Source of the DNA: Steroidobacteraceae bacterium
GTDB lineage: Bacteria; Pseudomonadota; Gammaproteobacteria; Steroidobacterales; Steroidobacteraceae
DNA: 54,936 nucleotides
Assembly: GCA_025458905.1 (NCBI GenBank)
Contig: JALORN010000018.1
Span: forward strand, 1-54,936
Direction of reading: 5' to 3'
The translations under genes were made by a program, and so were the position numbers. The notes under the pieces are model-generated. The model made no database searches and was not told the origin of the DNA. It saw nothing but the letters and a program-made list of their open reading frames with translations. Below, in pieces: positions 1-8,726 of this stretch (positions within the stretch are counted from its first letter, which is position 1; the number at the start of each line of letters is the position of its first letter).

Positions 1-276
1 CTTGACGACGACCAGGCCCTCGTCGATGCGCTCGCCGAGCACCGCCTCCAGCCCGCGCGCCAGCGAGGCGGCCGCCTTGCCGGCACCGAGCACCCGGAGC
101 CTTCCGCCGCTGCGCGTCTCGGGGAGCGCCACCTCGATGCAGCGCCCGTGCAGCTCCAGCAGCCAGCGGCCGGCGGCGAGCCGCGAGCGATCGCGCAGCA
201 GCGTCTCGCCGTGCACCGCGGCGAGGCCGGCGCGCCAGACGGCCGCCAGAAGCGCGCGGGACCGGTCCCGCCTCAT
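1..276 (-). CDS. Glycerate 2-kinase (MOFRL/DUF4147 family), N-terminal part
   Basis: The first 92 codons of a gene running off the left edge of the window. The family phosphorylates D-glycerate to 2-phosphoglycerate in the cytoplasm, linking glyoxylate/hydroxypyruvate metabolism to glycolysis; some members were historically named hydroxypyruvate reductase TtuD. The diagnostic part is a glycine-rich segment near residues 61-78 (RVLGAGKAAASLARGLE) followed by a strand EGLVVVK, which matches the start of the nucleotide-binding fold in this family. The ATG overlaps the stop of the upstream CobW-type gene by four bases (ATGA), so the two are probably translationally coupled. The C-terminal MOFRL domain is outside the window. 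The family call is fairly safe; the exact substrate is inferred. Confidence 0.75.
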   Translation of the reverse strand, partial: MRRDRSRALLAAVWRAGLAAVHGETLLRDRSRLAAGRWLLELHGRCIEVALPETRSGGRLRVLGAGKAAASLARGLEAVLGERIDEGLVVVK

Positions 277-1349
277 CGCATCTGGGTACCGAGCCAGGCC
301 GAATCCCAGGTCTGCGCACCGGTCGCGCTCGCGCCCTCGAGCAACACCTCGACACGACTGTCGCGCCGCCAGCTCGACGGGCGGACGTCGAGCGCGCGAC
401 CGTCCCACTGCGCGAGCACCCAGTCGTCCTCCCCGGTGCGGAACACGCCCTTGACCCGGACCACGGCGCCGAGCGGCCGGTCCTCGGCGGCGGAGGTCGC
501 GAGCAGGCTCTCCACGCGCGAGCGCGAGAAGCCGACCGACCGCGGAAAGACCCAGCGCCACGCGGTGTGGCCGATGTGCCGCACGTCGCGTCGCCGACCG
601 TTGGCGACCTCGACTTCGGACGTCTCCGCCTCGGCGAGCGCCCGGTCGCGCCCGTCGGGGGCCGGGCCATGCCCGCCATGGCGATGGCGCTCCGCGTCGT
701 GCAGCGCCGGCCGCACCACCGGGCCCCGGCCTCGGGCGGAAGCACTGCCTCGCTCGAGCGCTTCCGGCGGGAGGCGACCGTCGGCCAGCGTGCCGATCCA
801 GGACTTCGCGGGGAACAGCCCAGCCGCGAACGCTGCGAATCGCGCGCGATCGTCGGCATCGGCGAGATCGGCCTTGCTGAGCGCCAGCGCATCCGCGATC
901 TCGCACTGGGCGTGCGCGTCACCACCGGCTCGCAGGCTGCCGTCGCGAAGTCGCTGCGGATCGACGAGCGCGACGACCCCTGCGAGGCGCAGCTGTCCGC
1001 CAGCCTCCCACGCGAGCAGTTCCTCGACGATCCCCGCCGGGTGGCCGAGGCCGGTCGGCTCCACGAGGATGCGGTCGGGCCGTCGCTCGGTGACCAGCTC
1101 CTGGAGGTTGCGGCGGAAATCCCGCTCGCCCGTGCAGCAGAGGCAGCCGCCGGGCACGAGGCGGACGTCGAACGCGCCACGCGCGGCACTCGCGACGGTC
1201 AGCGCGTCGATGCCGGCGTCGCTGAACTCGTTGAGCAGCACCACCCAGTCCTCGTGCGGCGGCTTGTCGGCGAGCAGGCGGGCGATCGCGGTGGTCTTGC
1301 CCGAGCCCAGTGGCCCCGTGACCACGTGGGTGGGTATCGGCGCTGGCAT
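273..1349 (-). CDS. CobW/COG0523-family metal-associated GTPase
   Basis: A G3E-class P-loop GTPase of 358 residues. The family comprises metallochaperones or insertases for zinc, cobalt or other metals. Visible motifs are Walker A GPLGSGKTT at 12-20, VVLLNEFSDAGIDA at 36-49, the metal-binding CLCC at 69-72, LVEPTGLGHP at 95-104 and the base-specificity SKAD at 158-161. A histidine-rich stretch (HDAERHRHGGH, about 217-227) between the GTPase part and the C-terminal CobW_C-like part could bind metal. It starts three bases after the amidase stop and overlaps the glycerate kinase start, so it is in an operon with both. The metal and client protein cannot be read from sequence. No Zur box was seen upstream. 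Confidence 0.85.
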   Translation of the reverse strand: MPAPIPTHVVTGPLGSGKTTAIARLLADKPPHEDWVVLLNEFSDAGIDALTVASAARGAFDVRLVPGGCLCCTGERDFRRNLQELVTERRPDRILVEPTGLGHPAGIVEELLAWEAGGQLRLAGVVALVDPQRLRDGSLRAGGDAHAQCEIADALALSKADLADADDRARFAAFAAGLFPAKSWIGTLADGRLPPEALERGSASARGRGPVVRPALHDAERHRHGGHGPAPDGRDRALAEAETSEVEVANGRRRDVRHIGHTAWRWVFPRSVGFSRSRVESLLATSAAEDRPLGAVVRVKGVFRTGEDDWVLAQWDGRALDVRPSSWRRDSRVEVLLEGASATGAQTWDSAWLGTQMR

Positions 1350-1352
1350 CGC

Positions 1353-2264
1353 TCAGCGACCGTCGTAGCCGGCGAGCACGCCGTAGAGTTCCGGACGACG
1401 GTCGCGGAACACGAACCAGTTGTCGCGCTGCAGGGCGATCGCGTCGAGGTCGAACGTGGCCGTCAGCACGGCATCGCCCTGCTCCGCCGCCTCGGCGACC
1501 TTGGCCCCGGTGGGGTCGGCGATGAACGAGGACCCGTAGAAGCGCAGGTAGAGCCCCTGCGGGTCCTGCAGCGAGCGCTCGAGGCCCCAGCGGTTCGAGG
1601 CAACCAGCGGCACGAGGTTGGCCGCGGCGTGCCCCTGCTGGGTACGTTGCCAGTGATCGCGGGAATGGACCGGCAGGGCCGGCGGCGGCTCGCTGCCGAT
1701 CGCGGTCGGGAACAGCAGCACCTCGGCGCCCTGCAGCGCCATCGCGCGGGCGCACTCCGGGAACCACTGGTCCCAGCAGATGCCGACGCCGATGCGCGCG
1801 TGTCGCGTGTCCCAGACGCGGAACCCGGTGTCGCCCGGGCTGAAATAGGTCTTTTCCTGGTAACCCGGGCCGTTTGGCACGTGCGCCTTGCGGTAGGTGC
1901 CGAGCACGGCGCCGTCGGCGTCGATGACCGCGACGCTGTTGAAGTAGGCGTTGTTGGCCTTCTCGAAGAAGCTGATCGGCAGCACCACGCCGAGCTCGCG
2001 CGCGACCGGGCAGAAGCGCCGCACCGCGAGGTTGGCATCGAGCGCGGTCGCGAGCCGCAGGTGGCGCGAATCCTGCTCGATGCAGAAATACGGCGTCTCG
2101 AACAGCTCCTGCAGCAGGATGATCTGCGCACCGCGCGCAGCCGCCTCGCGCACCAGCACCTCGGCGCGCGCGAGGTTGGCCTCGACGTCCCAGCCGCAGG
2201 CGAACTGGGTCGCGGCCAGCGTCACGGGCCGCGGCTTCGGCTGCAGGTGCGCAGGCAGGCTCAA
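1353..2264 (-). CDS. aguB: Carbon-nitrogen hydrolase, probable N-carbamoylputrescine amidase
   Basis: A nitrilase-superfamily amidohydrolase of 303 residues. The Glu-Lys-Cys catalytic triad is visible as E53 (LLQELFETPYF), K126 (YRKAHVPNGPGY) and C163 (GICWDQWFPE). The ETPYFC and HVPNGPGYQEKTYF segments are characteristic of N-carbamoylputrescine amidase, which converts N-carbamoylputrescine to putrescine, CO2 and ammonia. I chose a TTG start at 2264 because GGAGG lies six bases upstream; an in-frame ATG at 2321 would add 19 poorly conserved residues. Agmatine deiminase, its usual partner, is not in the window. Downstream are the CobW GTPase and glycerate kinase, an unusual neighbourhood for a polyamine gene. 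Confidence 0.85.
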   Translation of the reverse strand: MSLPAHLQPKPRPVTLAATQFACGWDVEANLARAEVLVREAAARGAQIILLQELFETPYFCIEQDSRHLRLATALDANLAVRRFCPVARELGVVLPISFFEKANNAYFNSVAVIDADGAVLGTYRKAHVPNGPGYQEKTYFSPGDTGFRVWDTRHARIGVGICWDQWFPECARAMALQGAEVLLFPTAIGSEPPPALPVHSRDHWQRTQQGHAAANLVPLVASNRWGLERSLQDPQGLYLRFYGSSFIADPTGAKVAEAAEQGDAVLTATFDLDAIALQRDNWFVFRDRRPELYGVLAGYDGR

Positions 2265-2337
2265 GGCGTCCTCCGTCGGGCGGAAGCGGCTAGGATCGCA
2301 CGCGCCGGGCGCGGAATGCACCCGGCGTGGAGCGCGG

Positions 2338-3054
2338 TCAGTTCAGCAGGCGCGGGTTCGCTGCCACCGGCGGCGTGCCGGGGAACATGGCCTGGTCGAG
2401 CGCCTGCACGTAGGTGTCGACGTCCGCCGGCCCGGGAACGAGCACGCGGCCATTCAGCAACAGGTTCGGTACGTTCTCGACACCCAGGGCCCGCAACCGC
2501 TGCTCTTCGGCGACCACCGCCTCGCCCTCCTGCGAAACGTCCGCGAAGGCCTGCAGCGCGGCCTCCGAAAGACCCGCCTCCCGACCGAGGCGCAGCAGCT
2601 CGGCCCGGTCGCCGATGTCGCGGCCCTCCTCGAAATAGGCGCGGAAGATCGCGTCGGCGACGCTCGCCTGGCGACCCTCGCGAGCCGCGAGCACCATCAG
2701 GCGGTGCGCCTCGGCGGTGTCGGGCGCGCCGGCAATCCGTGCGAAATCGAAGCGGATCCCGAGCTCGCGGCCGGCCTCCTCAAGGCTCTGCTCGGCGAAC
2801 TGCGGGGTCATGCCCGGCGGCAGGCGAGTGGCGAGATGCGCGCGCCAGGCGGCGCGCGCCGCCGCGGACGCGTCGCGCGGCAGGCGGAAGCCATGCCAGC
2901 GGATCAGCGGCGGCAAGGCGAGACCCTGCACGTTGCCGAGCGCGCGCACGATCCGACGCAGGCCGAGGAACGACCACGGGCAGGTGAAGTCCGCGACCAC
3001 GTCGAGTGTCAGCCGCGGGGCGTACGGGACGAGTGGCAGGATGGAGGCGTTCAT
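2338..3054 (-). CDS. DsbA/FrnE-type thioredoxin-fold oxidoreductase
   Basis: A 238-residue thioredoxin-fold protein of the DsbA/FrnE/HCCA-isomerase superfamily. Residues 17-30 read LDVVADFTCPWSFL, with CPWS (25-28) in place of the CxxC redox pair, so only one active-site cysteine remains. The cis-proline region is VENVPNLLLNG near the C-terminus, as in FrnE. There is no signal peptide, so it is probably cytoplasmic. The ATG at 3054 is preceded by GAGGG at a suitable distance; another ATG lies four codons upstream. The single cysteine argues for a glutathione-dependent or mixed-disulfide role over dithiol oxidation. The substrate is unknown. Confidence 0.8.
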   Translation of the reverse strand: MNASILPLVPYAPRLTLDVVADFTCPWSFLGLRRIVRALGNVQGLALPPLIRWHGFRLPRDASAAARAAWRAHLATRLPPGMTPQFAEQSLEEAGRELGIRFDFARIAGAPDTAEAHRLMVLAAREGRQASVADAIFRAYFEEGRDIGDRAELLRLGREAGLSEAALQAFADVSQEGEAVVAEEQRLRALGVENVPNLLLNGRVLVPGPADVDTYVQALDQAMFPGTPPVAANPRLLN

Positions 3055-3182
3055 GGGCCCTCGCATGGAGGCAGGAGCGGCCCATTTCAACCCTGTTCCC
3101 AGGACGGCACACGGTATTCCCGCCGGGACGGGCGCGAAACCCCACACAACCGCCACCGTGAGGGCGTCGGTTGGCCCTCGCG

Positions 3183-4139
3183 TCAGGAGGCCACGGCCCG
3201 CCCTCCGGCGAGCTGCGCCGTGATCCGGATCGCGGTCTCCAGGGCACGCAGGCCGTCTTCGCCGTCGACCACCGGCCGCCGCCCGCTGCGGATGCATTCG
3301 AGGAAGGACTCGATCTCGGCCCGCAGCGCGTCCCCCTGCTCGAAGCTCTGCTCCTCGATCGTCACCGGCAACTCGCCCGCGCCCGGGGCGTTCGGTCGCT
3401 TGCGGATCACGGTCAGGATCTTCTGCTGCAGGTCGATCGACACGTAGGCGTCGTCGCGGAACACGCGCAGCTTGCGCTCGGTCTTGAGGCTGACACGGCT
3501 GGCCGTGACGTTGGCGACGCAGCCGTTGGCGAAGCGCAGCCGCGCGTTGGCGATGTCCACGGCGCCGGAGAACACCGGCGTGCCCACCGCGTCGATGGCT
3601 TCGAGCGGCGCGCCGACGATCGTCTGCACGATGTCGATGTCGTGGATCATCAGGTCGAGCACGACGTTGACGTCGGTGCCCCGTTCCTTGAACGGCGCCA
3701 GCCGCTGGCATTCGATGAAGCGGGGCCGGCTGAGGTGCGGCTCGGCCGCGAGCACGGCCGCATTGAAGCGCTCGAGGTGCCCGACCTGCAGCACCCGGCC
3801 GCAACGGCGGGCGACCTCGACCAGTTCCCGGGCCTGCTCGACCGTCTCCGTCACGGGCTTCTCGACCAGCACGTGTGCGCCGGCCTCGAGGAACTCGCGC
3901 GCGATCCCGTAATGCGCCGGTGTCGGCGTGACGATGCTGACGGCGTCGACCGCGCCGAGCAGCGACCGATGATCGGGGAGCGCACGCGTACCGAGCTCGG
4001 CGGCCACGGCAGCGCGAACCGGTTCGCGGGAATCGACCACCGCCACGAGGTGGCTGCCCGGCAGCTGGGCGTATTTCTGGGCATGGAATCGGCCCAGGTA
4101 GCCCACGCCGATCACCGCCGTCCGGATCTGTTCGCTCAT
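3183..4139 (-). CDS. Gfo/Idh/MocA-family NAD(P)-dependent oxidoreductase
   Basis: A 318-residue dehydrogenase with an N-terminal Rossmann fold (VIGVGYLGRFHA, 9-20) and the family's catalytic EKPV motif at 93-96, followed by the C-terminal alpha/beta domain. VLDLMIHDIDIV corresponds to the conserved HD-containing active-site segment. Members act on sugars, inositols or nucleotide sugars; some gammaproteobacterial ones oxidise UDP-GlcNAc for lipid A (GnnA), but no GnnB-type aminotransferase or lpx gene is in this window to support that. The start overlaps head-to-head with the plus-strand membrane protein region. A CATAAT hexamer ends five bases before the ATG, so the transcript could be leaderless. 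Confidence 0.85.
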   Translation of the reverse strand: MSEQIRTAVIGVGYLGRFHAQKYAQLPGSHLVAVVDSREPVRAAVAAELGTRALPDHRSLLGAVDAVSIVTPTPAHYGIAREFLEAGAHVLVEKPVTETVEQARELVEVARRCGRVLQVGHLERFNAAVLAAEPHLSRPRFIECQRLAPFKERGTDVNVVLDLMIHDIDIVQTIVGAPLEAIDAVGTPVFSGAVDIANARLRFANGCVANVTASRVSLKTERKLRVFRDDAYVSIDLQQKILTVIRKRPNAPGAGELPVTIEEQSFEQGDALRAEIESFLECIRSGRRPVVDGEDGLRALETAIRITAQLAGGRAVAS

Positions 4140-4155
4140 GGCTTATTATGACGCG

Positions 4156-4464
4156 ATGGCGCTGGTTCCCGAAAAATGGCTCGCTTTCGCCCGCGGCCTG
4201 GATCCGGCCCGGCGCGAGCTCGCGATCGCCGCGGCGTGCCTGCTGGCGGGCGCGCTGCCGATGCCGCTGCTGGTCTGGATCGCCGGTACCGCCACCCTAG
4301 GCCCCTACGCCAATGGCGCTTTCGGCGCCCTGCTCTCCGATTTCTTCCGCGGCCTCGGCAGCGGCTCGCTCGCCGCCTGGATCGTGCTCGCGGGGCCGTA
4401 CGCGCTGGTCGCAGTGCTGCGCCTGCTGCGTGCGACGCTGGCACGCATCGACGCGCGCTCCTGA
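4156..4464 (+). CDS. Small membrane protein of unknown function
   Basis: A 102-residue protein I do not recognise. Two hydrophobic segments are visible: LAIAAACLLAGALPMPLLVWIA (about 23-44) and LAAWIVLAGPYALVAVLRLL (about 72-91), separated by a Gly/Phe-rich loop. The C-terminus is basic (RATLARIDARS). This suggests a two-pass inner-membrane protein. An in-frame ATG at 4138 overlaps the start of the divergent oxidoreductase; I preferred the second ATG because it begins at MALVPEKW. Codon use (G/C third bases) supports it being real. It converges with the M28 peptidase gene 60 bases downstream. Confidence 0.6.
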   Translation: MALVPEKWLAFARGLDPARRELAIAAACLLAGALPMPLLVWIAGTATLGPYANGAFGALLSDFFRGLGSGSLAAWIVLAGPYALVAVLRLLRATLARIDARS

Positions 4465-4524
4465 GGTCGTCGGCGCCCGGCGCCGCACCAGGACGCAGCC
4501 TCGCGGTCCAGGGCCGCGCCGGAT

Positions 4525-6177
4525 TCAGCGCCGCCCGGCACCGGCGGCGAGGCTGCGCTCCCGAACGGCGCGGAACTCGCTGTCCGGCCGCCACTGCGGA
4601 ACCCGTCGCCCGTAGGCGATCTCGCGGCCGACGGCATACAGCAATTGCAGGTCCTCGAGCCCGCCGCGCAGGTCGCGGCCCGGGTGGTACTCGTCGTCGA
4701 CCGTGTGATAGAGCGTCAGCTCGTGCTCGCGACGCCGCGCCGCGCCCCACTCGGCGCCGCGCTCGCGGTCGTCGATGCCGAGCTTGATGTAGAGCGACGG
4801 CACGCCCGCCTTGGCGAAGTTGAAATGGTCCGAGCGGTAGTAGAAGCCGTTCTCCGGCGTCGGCTCCGGCATCAGCATGCGGCCCTGGCGCCTCGCAGCC
4901 ACCGCCAGCAGGTCCTGCAGGTCGCTCGCGCCCCAGCCGATGACCGACACGTCGCGGGTCGGCCCGCCGAAGTGGATCGAGTCCATGTTGATCACGGCCA
5001 GGGTGCGCTCGAGCGGATACACCGGCTGCGCGACGTAGTACGCCGACCCGAGCAGGCCCGCTTCCTCTGCGGTCGGTGCCAGGAACACCACGGTGCGCTC
5101 CGGCCGGCGCCGCTCGCGCACGAACGCCGCCGCCAGCGACAGCAGCCCTGCGGTTCCGGTCGCGTTGTCGACGGCGCCGTTGAAGACGGCATCGCCGCTG
5201 CGTGCCAGGGACCGGCCGAGATGGTCCCAGTGCGCCATGTACACCACGTACTCGCCGGGACGCCGGCTGCCGGGGATGCGGGCGATCACGTTCGGGGAGG
5301 TGGAACGCCGGATGGCGGTGCGCACCGCGGCAGCGGCCTCGAGCCCGAGCGGACGGGGCCGGAACCCACGCTTCGAGGCCTCGCGGACCGCGGCCGCGTA
5401 GCTCGTGCCGGCGGCGCGGAAGAGCGCGTCGCCGGCTTCCGCGGTGACCCACCCTTCCACCAGCGCGCGACCGACGTTCCCGTCGGCGGCTTCGAGGTCG
5501 AACTGCGGACCGATCCGGCCGTTGCGCACCGTGTGCCACGGGTAGGCGGCCGCCTCGGTCTCGTGGACGATGATCGCCCCGGCTGCGCCCTGGCGGGCCG
5601 CCTCCTCGAACTTGTAGGTCCAGCGGCCGTAGTAGGTCAGCGCGCGGCCGCGGAACAGGGTCTCGTCGCCGGTCGCGAACCCTGGCTCGTTGATGAGGAT
5701 CACCGCGGTCTTGCCACGCATGTCGAGCCCGGCGTAGTCGTCCCACGCGTACTCGGGCGCCACGATGCCGTGGCCGACGAACACGAGCGGACTCGCCTCG
5801 AGTCGCGCCTCCGGCACCATACGGCGCGTCCAGACGACCATGTCGTCGAGGTGACGCAGGCGGCGGCCGCCGATCACCAGGGTGGCGTCGCTGGCGGTGG
5901 TCGCCTCGACGATCGGCACCGGCTGTACCCACGAATCCCCGTTGCCCGGCTGCAGCCCCAGCTTGCGGAACTCGTCCACGAGGTAGGCGACCGTGCGCCC
6001 CTCCCCTGGCGTGCCAGGCCTTCGACCCTCGAACTCGTCGGACGCGAGCTGACCGAGGTGCCGCTCGTAGTCGGCCGCCGCCACGGCGGTGGCCAGGGGC
6101 GACGGCGGCGCCGTCGCGGCGCAGGCGACGAGCAGCAGGGGAACCGAAACGGCTGCGAGACGATCGAACCCCCGCAT
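4525..6177 (-). CDS. M28-family metallopeptidase lipoprotein with PA domain
   Basis: A zinc aminopeptidase-type enzyme of 550 residues, predicted to be lipid-anchored: lipobox LVAC with Cys19 follows a hydrophobic signal. A protease-associated (PA) domain spans roughly 130-260 (LVFVGHGIVAPEYAWDDYAG). The M28 core carries the expected metal and catalytic residues: AHWDH (315-319), GAVDNATG with D337, TAEEAG with E371/E372, INMDS with D399 and a late His in LYHTVDDEYH. It probably trims peptides in the periplasm. A GTG at 6201 overlaps the upstream stop as GTGA and would add eight residues; I kept the ATG because it gives a compact lipoprotein signal. The upstream small membrane gene is co-directional and effectively adjacent. 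Confidence 0.88.
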   Translation of the reverse strand: MRGFDRLAAVSVPLLLVACAATAPPSPLATAVAAADYERHLGQLASDEFEGRRPGTPGEGRTVAYLVDEFRKLGLQPGNGDSWVQPVPIVEATTASDATLVIGGRRLRHLDDMVVWTRRMVPEARLEASPLVFVGHGIVAPEYAWDDYAGLDMRGKTAVILINEPGFATGDETLFRGRALTYYGRWTYKFEEAARQGAAGAIIVHETEAAAYPWHTVRNGRIGPQFDLEAADGNVGRALVEGWVTAEAGDALFRAAGTSYAAAVREASKRGFRPRPLGLEAAAAVRTAIRRSTSPNVIARIPGSRRPGEYVVYMAHWDHLGRSLARSGDAVFNGAVDNATGTAGLLSLAAAFVRERRRPERTVVFLAPTAEEAGLLGSAYYVAQPVYPLERTLAVINMDSIHFGGPTRDVSVIGWGASDLQDLLAVAARRQGRMLMPEPTPENGFYYRSDHFNFAKAGVPSLYIKLGIDDRERGAEWGAARRREHELTLYHTVDDEYHPGRDLRGGLEDLQLLYAVGREIAYGRRVPQWRPDSEFRAVRERSLAAGAGRR

Positions 6178-6197
6178 GGACCCGGCGTGCCCGCCGC

Positions 6198-6488
6198 TCA
6201 CGCCCGCGGCACGGCCGCGAGGCCGACGAGCACCAGCAGGATCACGAGCGTTCCCTGGGCCAGACGGCGCCAGGCGAGGTTGCGTAGTTCGCCGTAGAAG
6301 CTCGCGATCGCCACGGCGGCCAGCGCCAGGGTGACGCCGAGCGACCGCAGCAGGGGCGCGAACTCCGCATCGATGCGCGCCGAGTACTCCGGCAGGAACA
6401 GGAACACGACCAGGGTCATGGCGAGCCCGATGGCCACCGAAACCGTCGATCCCATCACGATTCCCAGCAGGACGGCGAGCGGACGCAT
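6198..6488 (-). CDS. Small membrane protein of unknown function
   Basis: A 96-residue protein with three predicted hydrophobic helices: LAVLLGIVMGSTVSVAIGLA and MTLVVFLFLP at the N-terminus, LGVTLALAAVAIASFYG in the middle and LVILLVLVGLAAVP at the C-terminus. I do not recognise a family. It sits immediately before the M28 peptidase gene on the same strand, with stop and possible GTG start overlapping, so the two are probably one transcription unit. It is divergent from the Prc protease gene. There are no catalytic-looking residues; a structural or small transport-accessory role is possible but unsupported. Confidence 0.65.
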   Translation of the reverse strand: MRPLAVLLGIVMGSTVSVAIGLAMTLVVFLFLPEYSARIDAEFAPLLRSLGVTLALAAVAIASFYGELRNLAWRRLAQGTLVILLVLVGLAAVPRA

Positions 6489-6517
6489 ATTCTTTCCCGA
6501 ACGGTGCCGCCGCGGGC

Positions 6518-6546
6518 TTGAAGGGCCGCGGCCTGCGAACTAGCCT
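6518..6546 (+). promoter_or_regulatory. Possible sigma-70 promoter for the Prc protease gene
   Basis: TTGAAG (6518-6523) and TAGCCT (6541-6546) are separated by exactly 17 bases, upstream of the protease ATG in the divergent intergenic region. The -35 matches consensus at four positions and the -10 at three, so this is a weak prediction based on spacing and location. Confidence 0.25.
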
Positions 6547-6599
6547 TGGACCGACAGTCTACTGGAACCTCCGCCCGACCAGAGGTCGCCGCCCCCGCG

Positions 6600-8726
6600 A
6601 TGCACAAAGCTCCCCGCCTCTCCTCCGCCTGGCTGGCCCTGTCCGCCCTGTCGGTCACGCTGCTGGCGCTCGGCAGTTCCTCCAGTGCGACCTCCGCCAC
6701 GACGGCCCTGCCCGCCGGCGCCCTGGCGCCGAGCGACCGGCAGCGCATGATCGCGCGGCAGGTCGGTTCGATCCTCGAGGAAGCCCACTTCCGGCGTGCG
6801 AGCATCGACGACCGGCTCTCGGCCGAGGTGTTCGACAAATACCTCGACTTCATGGACGGCCAGCGCAGCTACTTCCTCGCCTCCGACATCGCCGAGTTCG
6901 AGTCGCTGCGCCTGCGCTTCGACGACATGATCCGCAGCGGCGACATCGATCCGGCGTACGGCATCTTCGCCCGGTTCCAGCAGCGCAACCGCGAGCGCAT
7001 CCGCTTCGCGCTGTCGCAGCTCGAGAAGGAGCCTGACTGGACGCTGGACGAGAGCTTCGAGTTCGACCGCGAGAAGGCCCCGTGGCCCAAGAGCACGGCC
7101 GAGCTCGACGAGCTGTGGCGCAAGCGCGTCAAGAACGACGGGTTGTCGCTGCTGCTGGCCGGCAAGGAGTGGAAGGACGCCGCGGACGTCCTGCGCAAGC
7201 GCTATGAGCGGGTGCTCAAGCGCGTCGACCAGGTGAGCCCGGACGACGTCTTCGAAAACCTGATGAACTCGTATGCGCGCACTTTCGACCCGCACTCGAG
7301 CTATTTCTCGCCACGCAGCTCCGAGGAATACCGGATCCAGATGAGCCTCAACTACGAGGGCATCGGGGCATCGCTGCAGCTGGTCGACGACTACGTCACC
7401 GTGATGAACGTGATCGAGGGTGGGCCCGCGGCCGCGGCCGGCACGCTCGGCGTCAACGACCGCATCACCGCGGTCGGACAGGGCAAGGACGGACCGCTGA
7501 CCGACGTCATCGGCTGGCGCATCGACGACGTCGTGCAGCTGATCCGTGGCAAGGGCGGCACCGCGGTGCGCCTGCAGGTGCTGCCGGCCGGCGCCGCACC
7601 CGGCACGCCCGAGAAGACCCTGGAGTACGTCCGCGGCAAGGTCACGCTCGAGGCCCAGGCAGCGCGCAAGGAAGTCAAGACGATCAAGCGCGGCGGCCAG
7701 GACCTGAAGGTCGGCGTCATCAACGTGCCGGGCTTCTACAGCGACTACGAGGCACAGCGGGCCGGCAACGCCGACTACCGCAGCACGACCCGCGACGTGC
7801 GCCGCCTGATCGAGGAGTTGCGCAAGGAGAAGGTCGACGGACTCGTACTCGACCTGCGCGGCAACGGGGGCGGGTTCCTGCCCGAGGCACAGTCCCTGAC
7901 CGGCCTGTTCATCGATCGCGGGCCAGTCGTGCAGGTGAAGTTCTCGACCGGCGAGAAGGAAGTGCTCGACGACCCGGATTCGGGCCTCGCCTACTCCGGG
8001 CCGCTCGCCGTGCTGGTCGACCGTTTCAGCGCCAGTGCCTCGGAGATCTTCGCGGGCGCGATCCAGGACTACCGGCGGGGCGTGGTCCTGGGCCAGCGCA
8101 CGTTCGGCAAGGGCACCGTCCAGAACCTCGTGCCGCTGTCGCGCTACACGTCGCGGCCGGTCAACGGCCAGCTGACGGTGACCATCGGGAAGTTCTACCG
8201 CGTGACCGGCGAGAGCACGCAGCACCGCGGCGTGGAGCCCGACGTCGCCCTCGCCTCGCCGATCAGCCTGGAGGAAGTCGGCGAGAGCGCCCTCGACGAC
8301 GCGCTGCCGTGGGACCGCATCGCCGGCGTACCCTTCCGCGCCGACGATTCCAGCGCACCGGCTTCGATCGCCGCGCTGGCGCTCGAGGAGAGCACCCGCG
8401 CCAAGAAGGATCCGAACTACCGCTGGCTGGTGTCCGACATCGCCGCCCTCGAGACGGTGCGGCAGCAGAAGAGCGTCTCGCTGAACCTCAAGGCGCGGCG
8501 CGAGGAGCGCGCGCGCCTCGAGGCCCAGCGCCTCGAGCGCGAGAACGCGCGTCGCGTGTCGCAGCAGCAGCAGCCGCTGAAGACCGTCGAGGAGATCAAG
8601 GCCGACGATGCGCCCGACGTGGTGCTCGACCAGGCGGCCGAGGTGATGGCGGACATGGTGCTCGGCGTGGGGCCCGGCACTCCGGCCCCGTCCTCGATCC
8701 GCGCCGGCCAGCCGCGCGCCAAGTGA
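6600..8726 (+). CDS. prc: Carboxy-terminal (tail-specific) protease Prc/Tsp
   Basis: An S41-family serine protease of 708 residues that degrades periplasmic proteins from their C-termini and processes cell-wall enzymes. The order is signal/anchor segment (LSSAWLALSALSVTLLALGS), N-terminal helical region, PDZ domain (YEGIGASLQLVDDYVTVMNV onward), the S41 core and a C-terminal helical DUF3340-like region rich in Arg/Glu/Gln. Catalytic residues are in SASASE (477-482) and GKG; Ser479 and Lys504 have the 25-residue spacing of the E. coli Prc dyad. I rejected the TTG 18 codons upstream because MHKAPR begins a proper signal sequence. The gene ends in an inverted repeat shared with the convergent neighbour. 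Confidence 0.93.
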   Translation: MHKAPRLSSAWLALSALSVTLLALGSSSSATSATTALPAGALAPSDRQRMIARQVGSILEEAHFRRASIDDRLSAEVFDKYLDFMDGQRSYFLASDIAEFESLRLRFDDMIRSGDIDPAYGIFARFQQRNRERIRFALSQLEKEPDWTLDESFEFDREKAPWPKSTAELDELWRKRVKNDGLSLLLAGKEWKDAADVLRKRYERVLKRVDQVSPDDVFENLMNSYARTFDPHSSYFSPRSSEEYRIQMSLNYEGIGASLQLVDDYVTVMNVIEGGPAAAAGTLGVNDRITAVGQGKDGPLTDVIGWRIDDVVQLIRGKGGTAVRLQVLPAGAAPGTPEKTLEYVRGKVTLEAQAARKEVKTIKRGGQDLKVGVINVPGFYSDYEAQRAGNADYRSTTRDVRRLIEELRKEKVDGLVLDLRGNGGGFLPEAQSLTGLFIDRGPVVQVKFSTGEKEVLDDPDSGLAYSGPLAVLVDRFSASASEIFAGAIQDYRRGVVLGQRTFGKGTVQNLVPLSRYTSRPVNGQLTVTIGKFYRVTGESTQHRGVEPDVALASPISLEEVGESALDDALPWDRIAGVPFRADDSSAPASIAALALEESTRAKKDPNYRWLVSDIAALETVRQQKSVSLNLKARREERARLEAQRLERENARRVSQQQQPLKTVEEIKADDAPDVVLDQAAEVMADMVLGVGPGTPAPSSIRAGQPRAK

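Noticed and set aside
567..2987. 806-codon plus-strand frame
   Set aside because: It is antisense to the CobW, amidase and DsbA-type genes; its translation is Arg/Ala/Gly-rich with no family resemblance.
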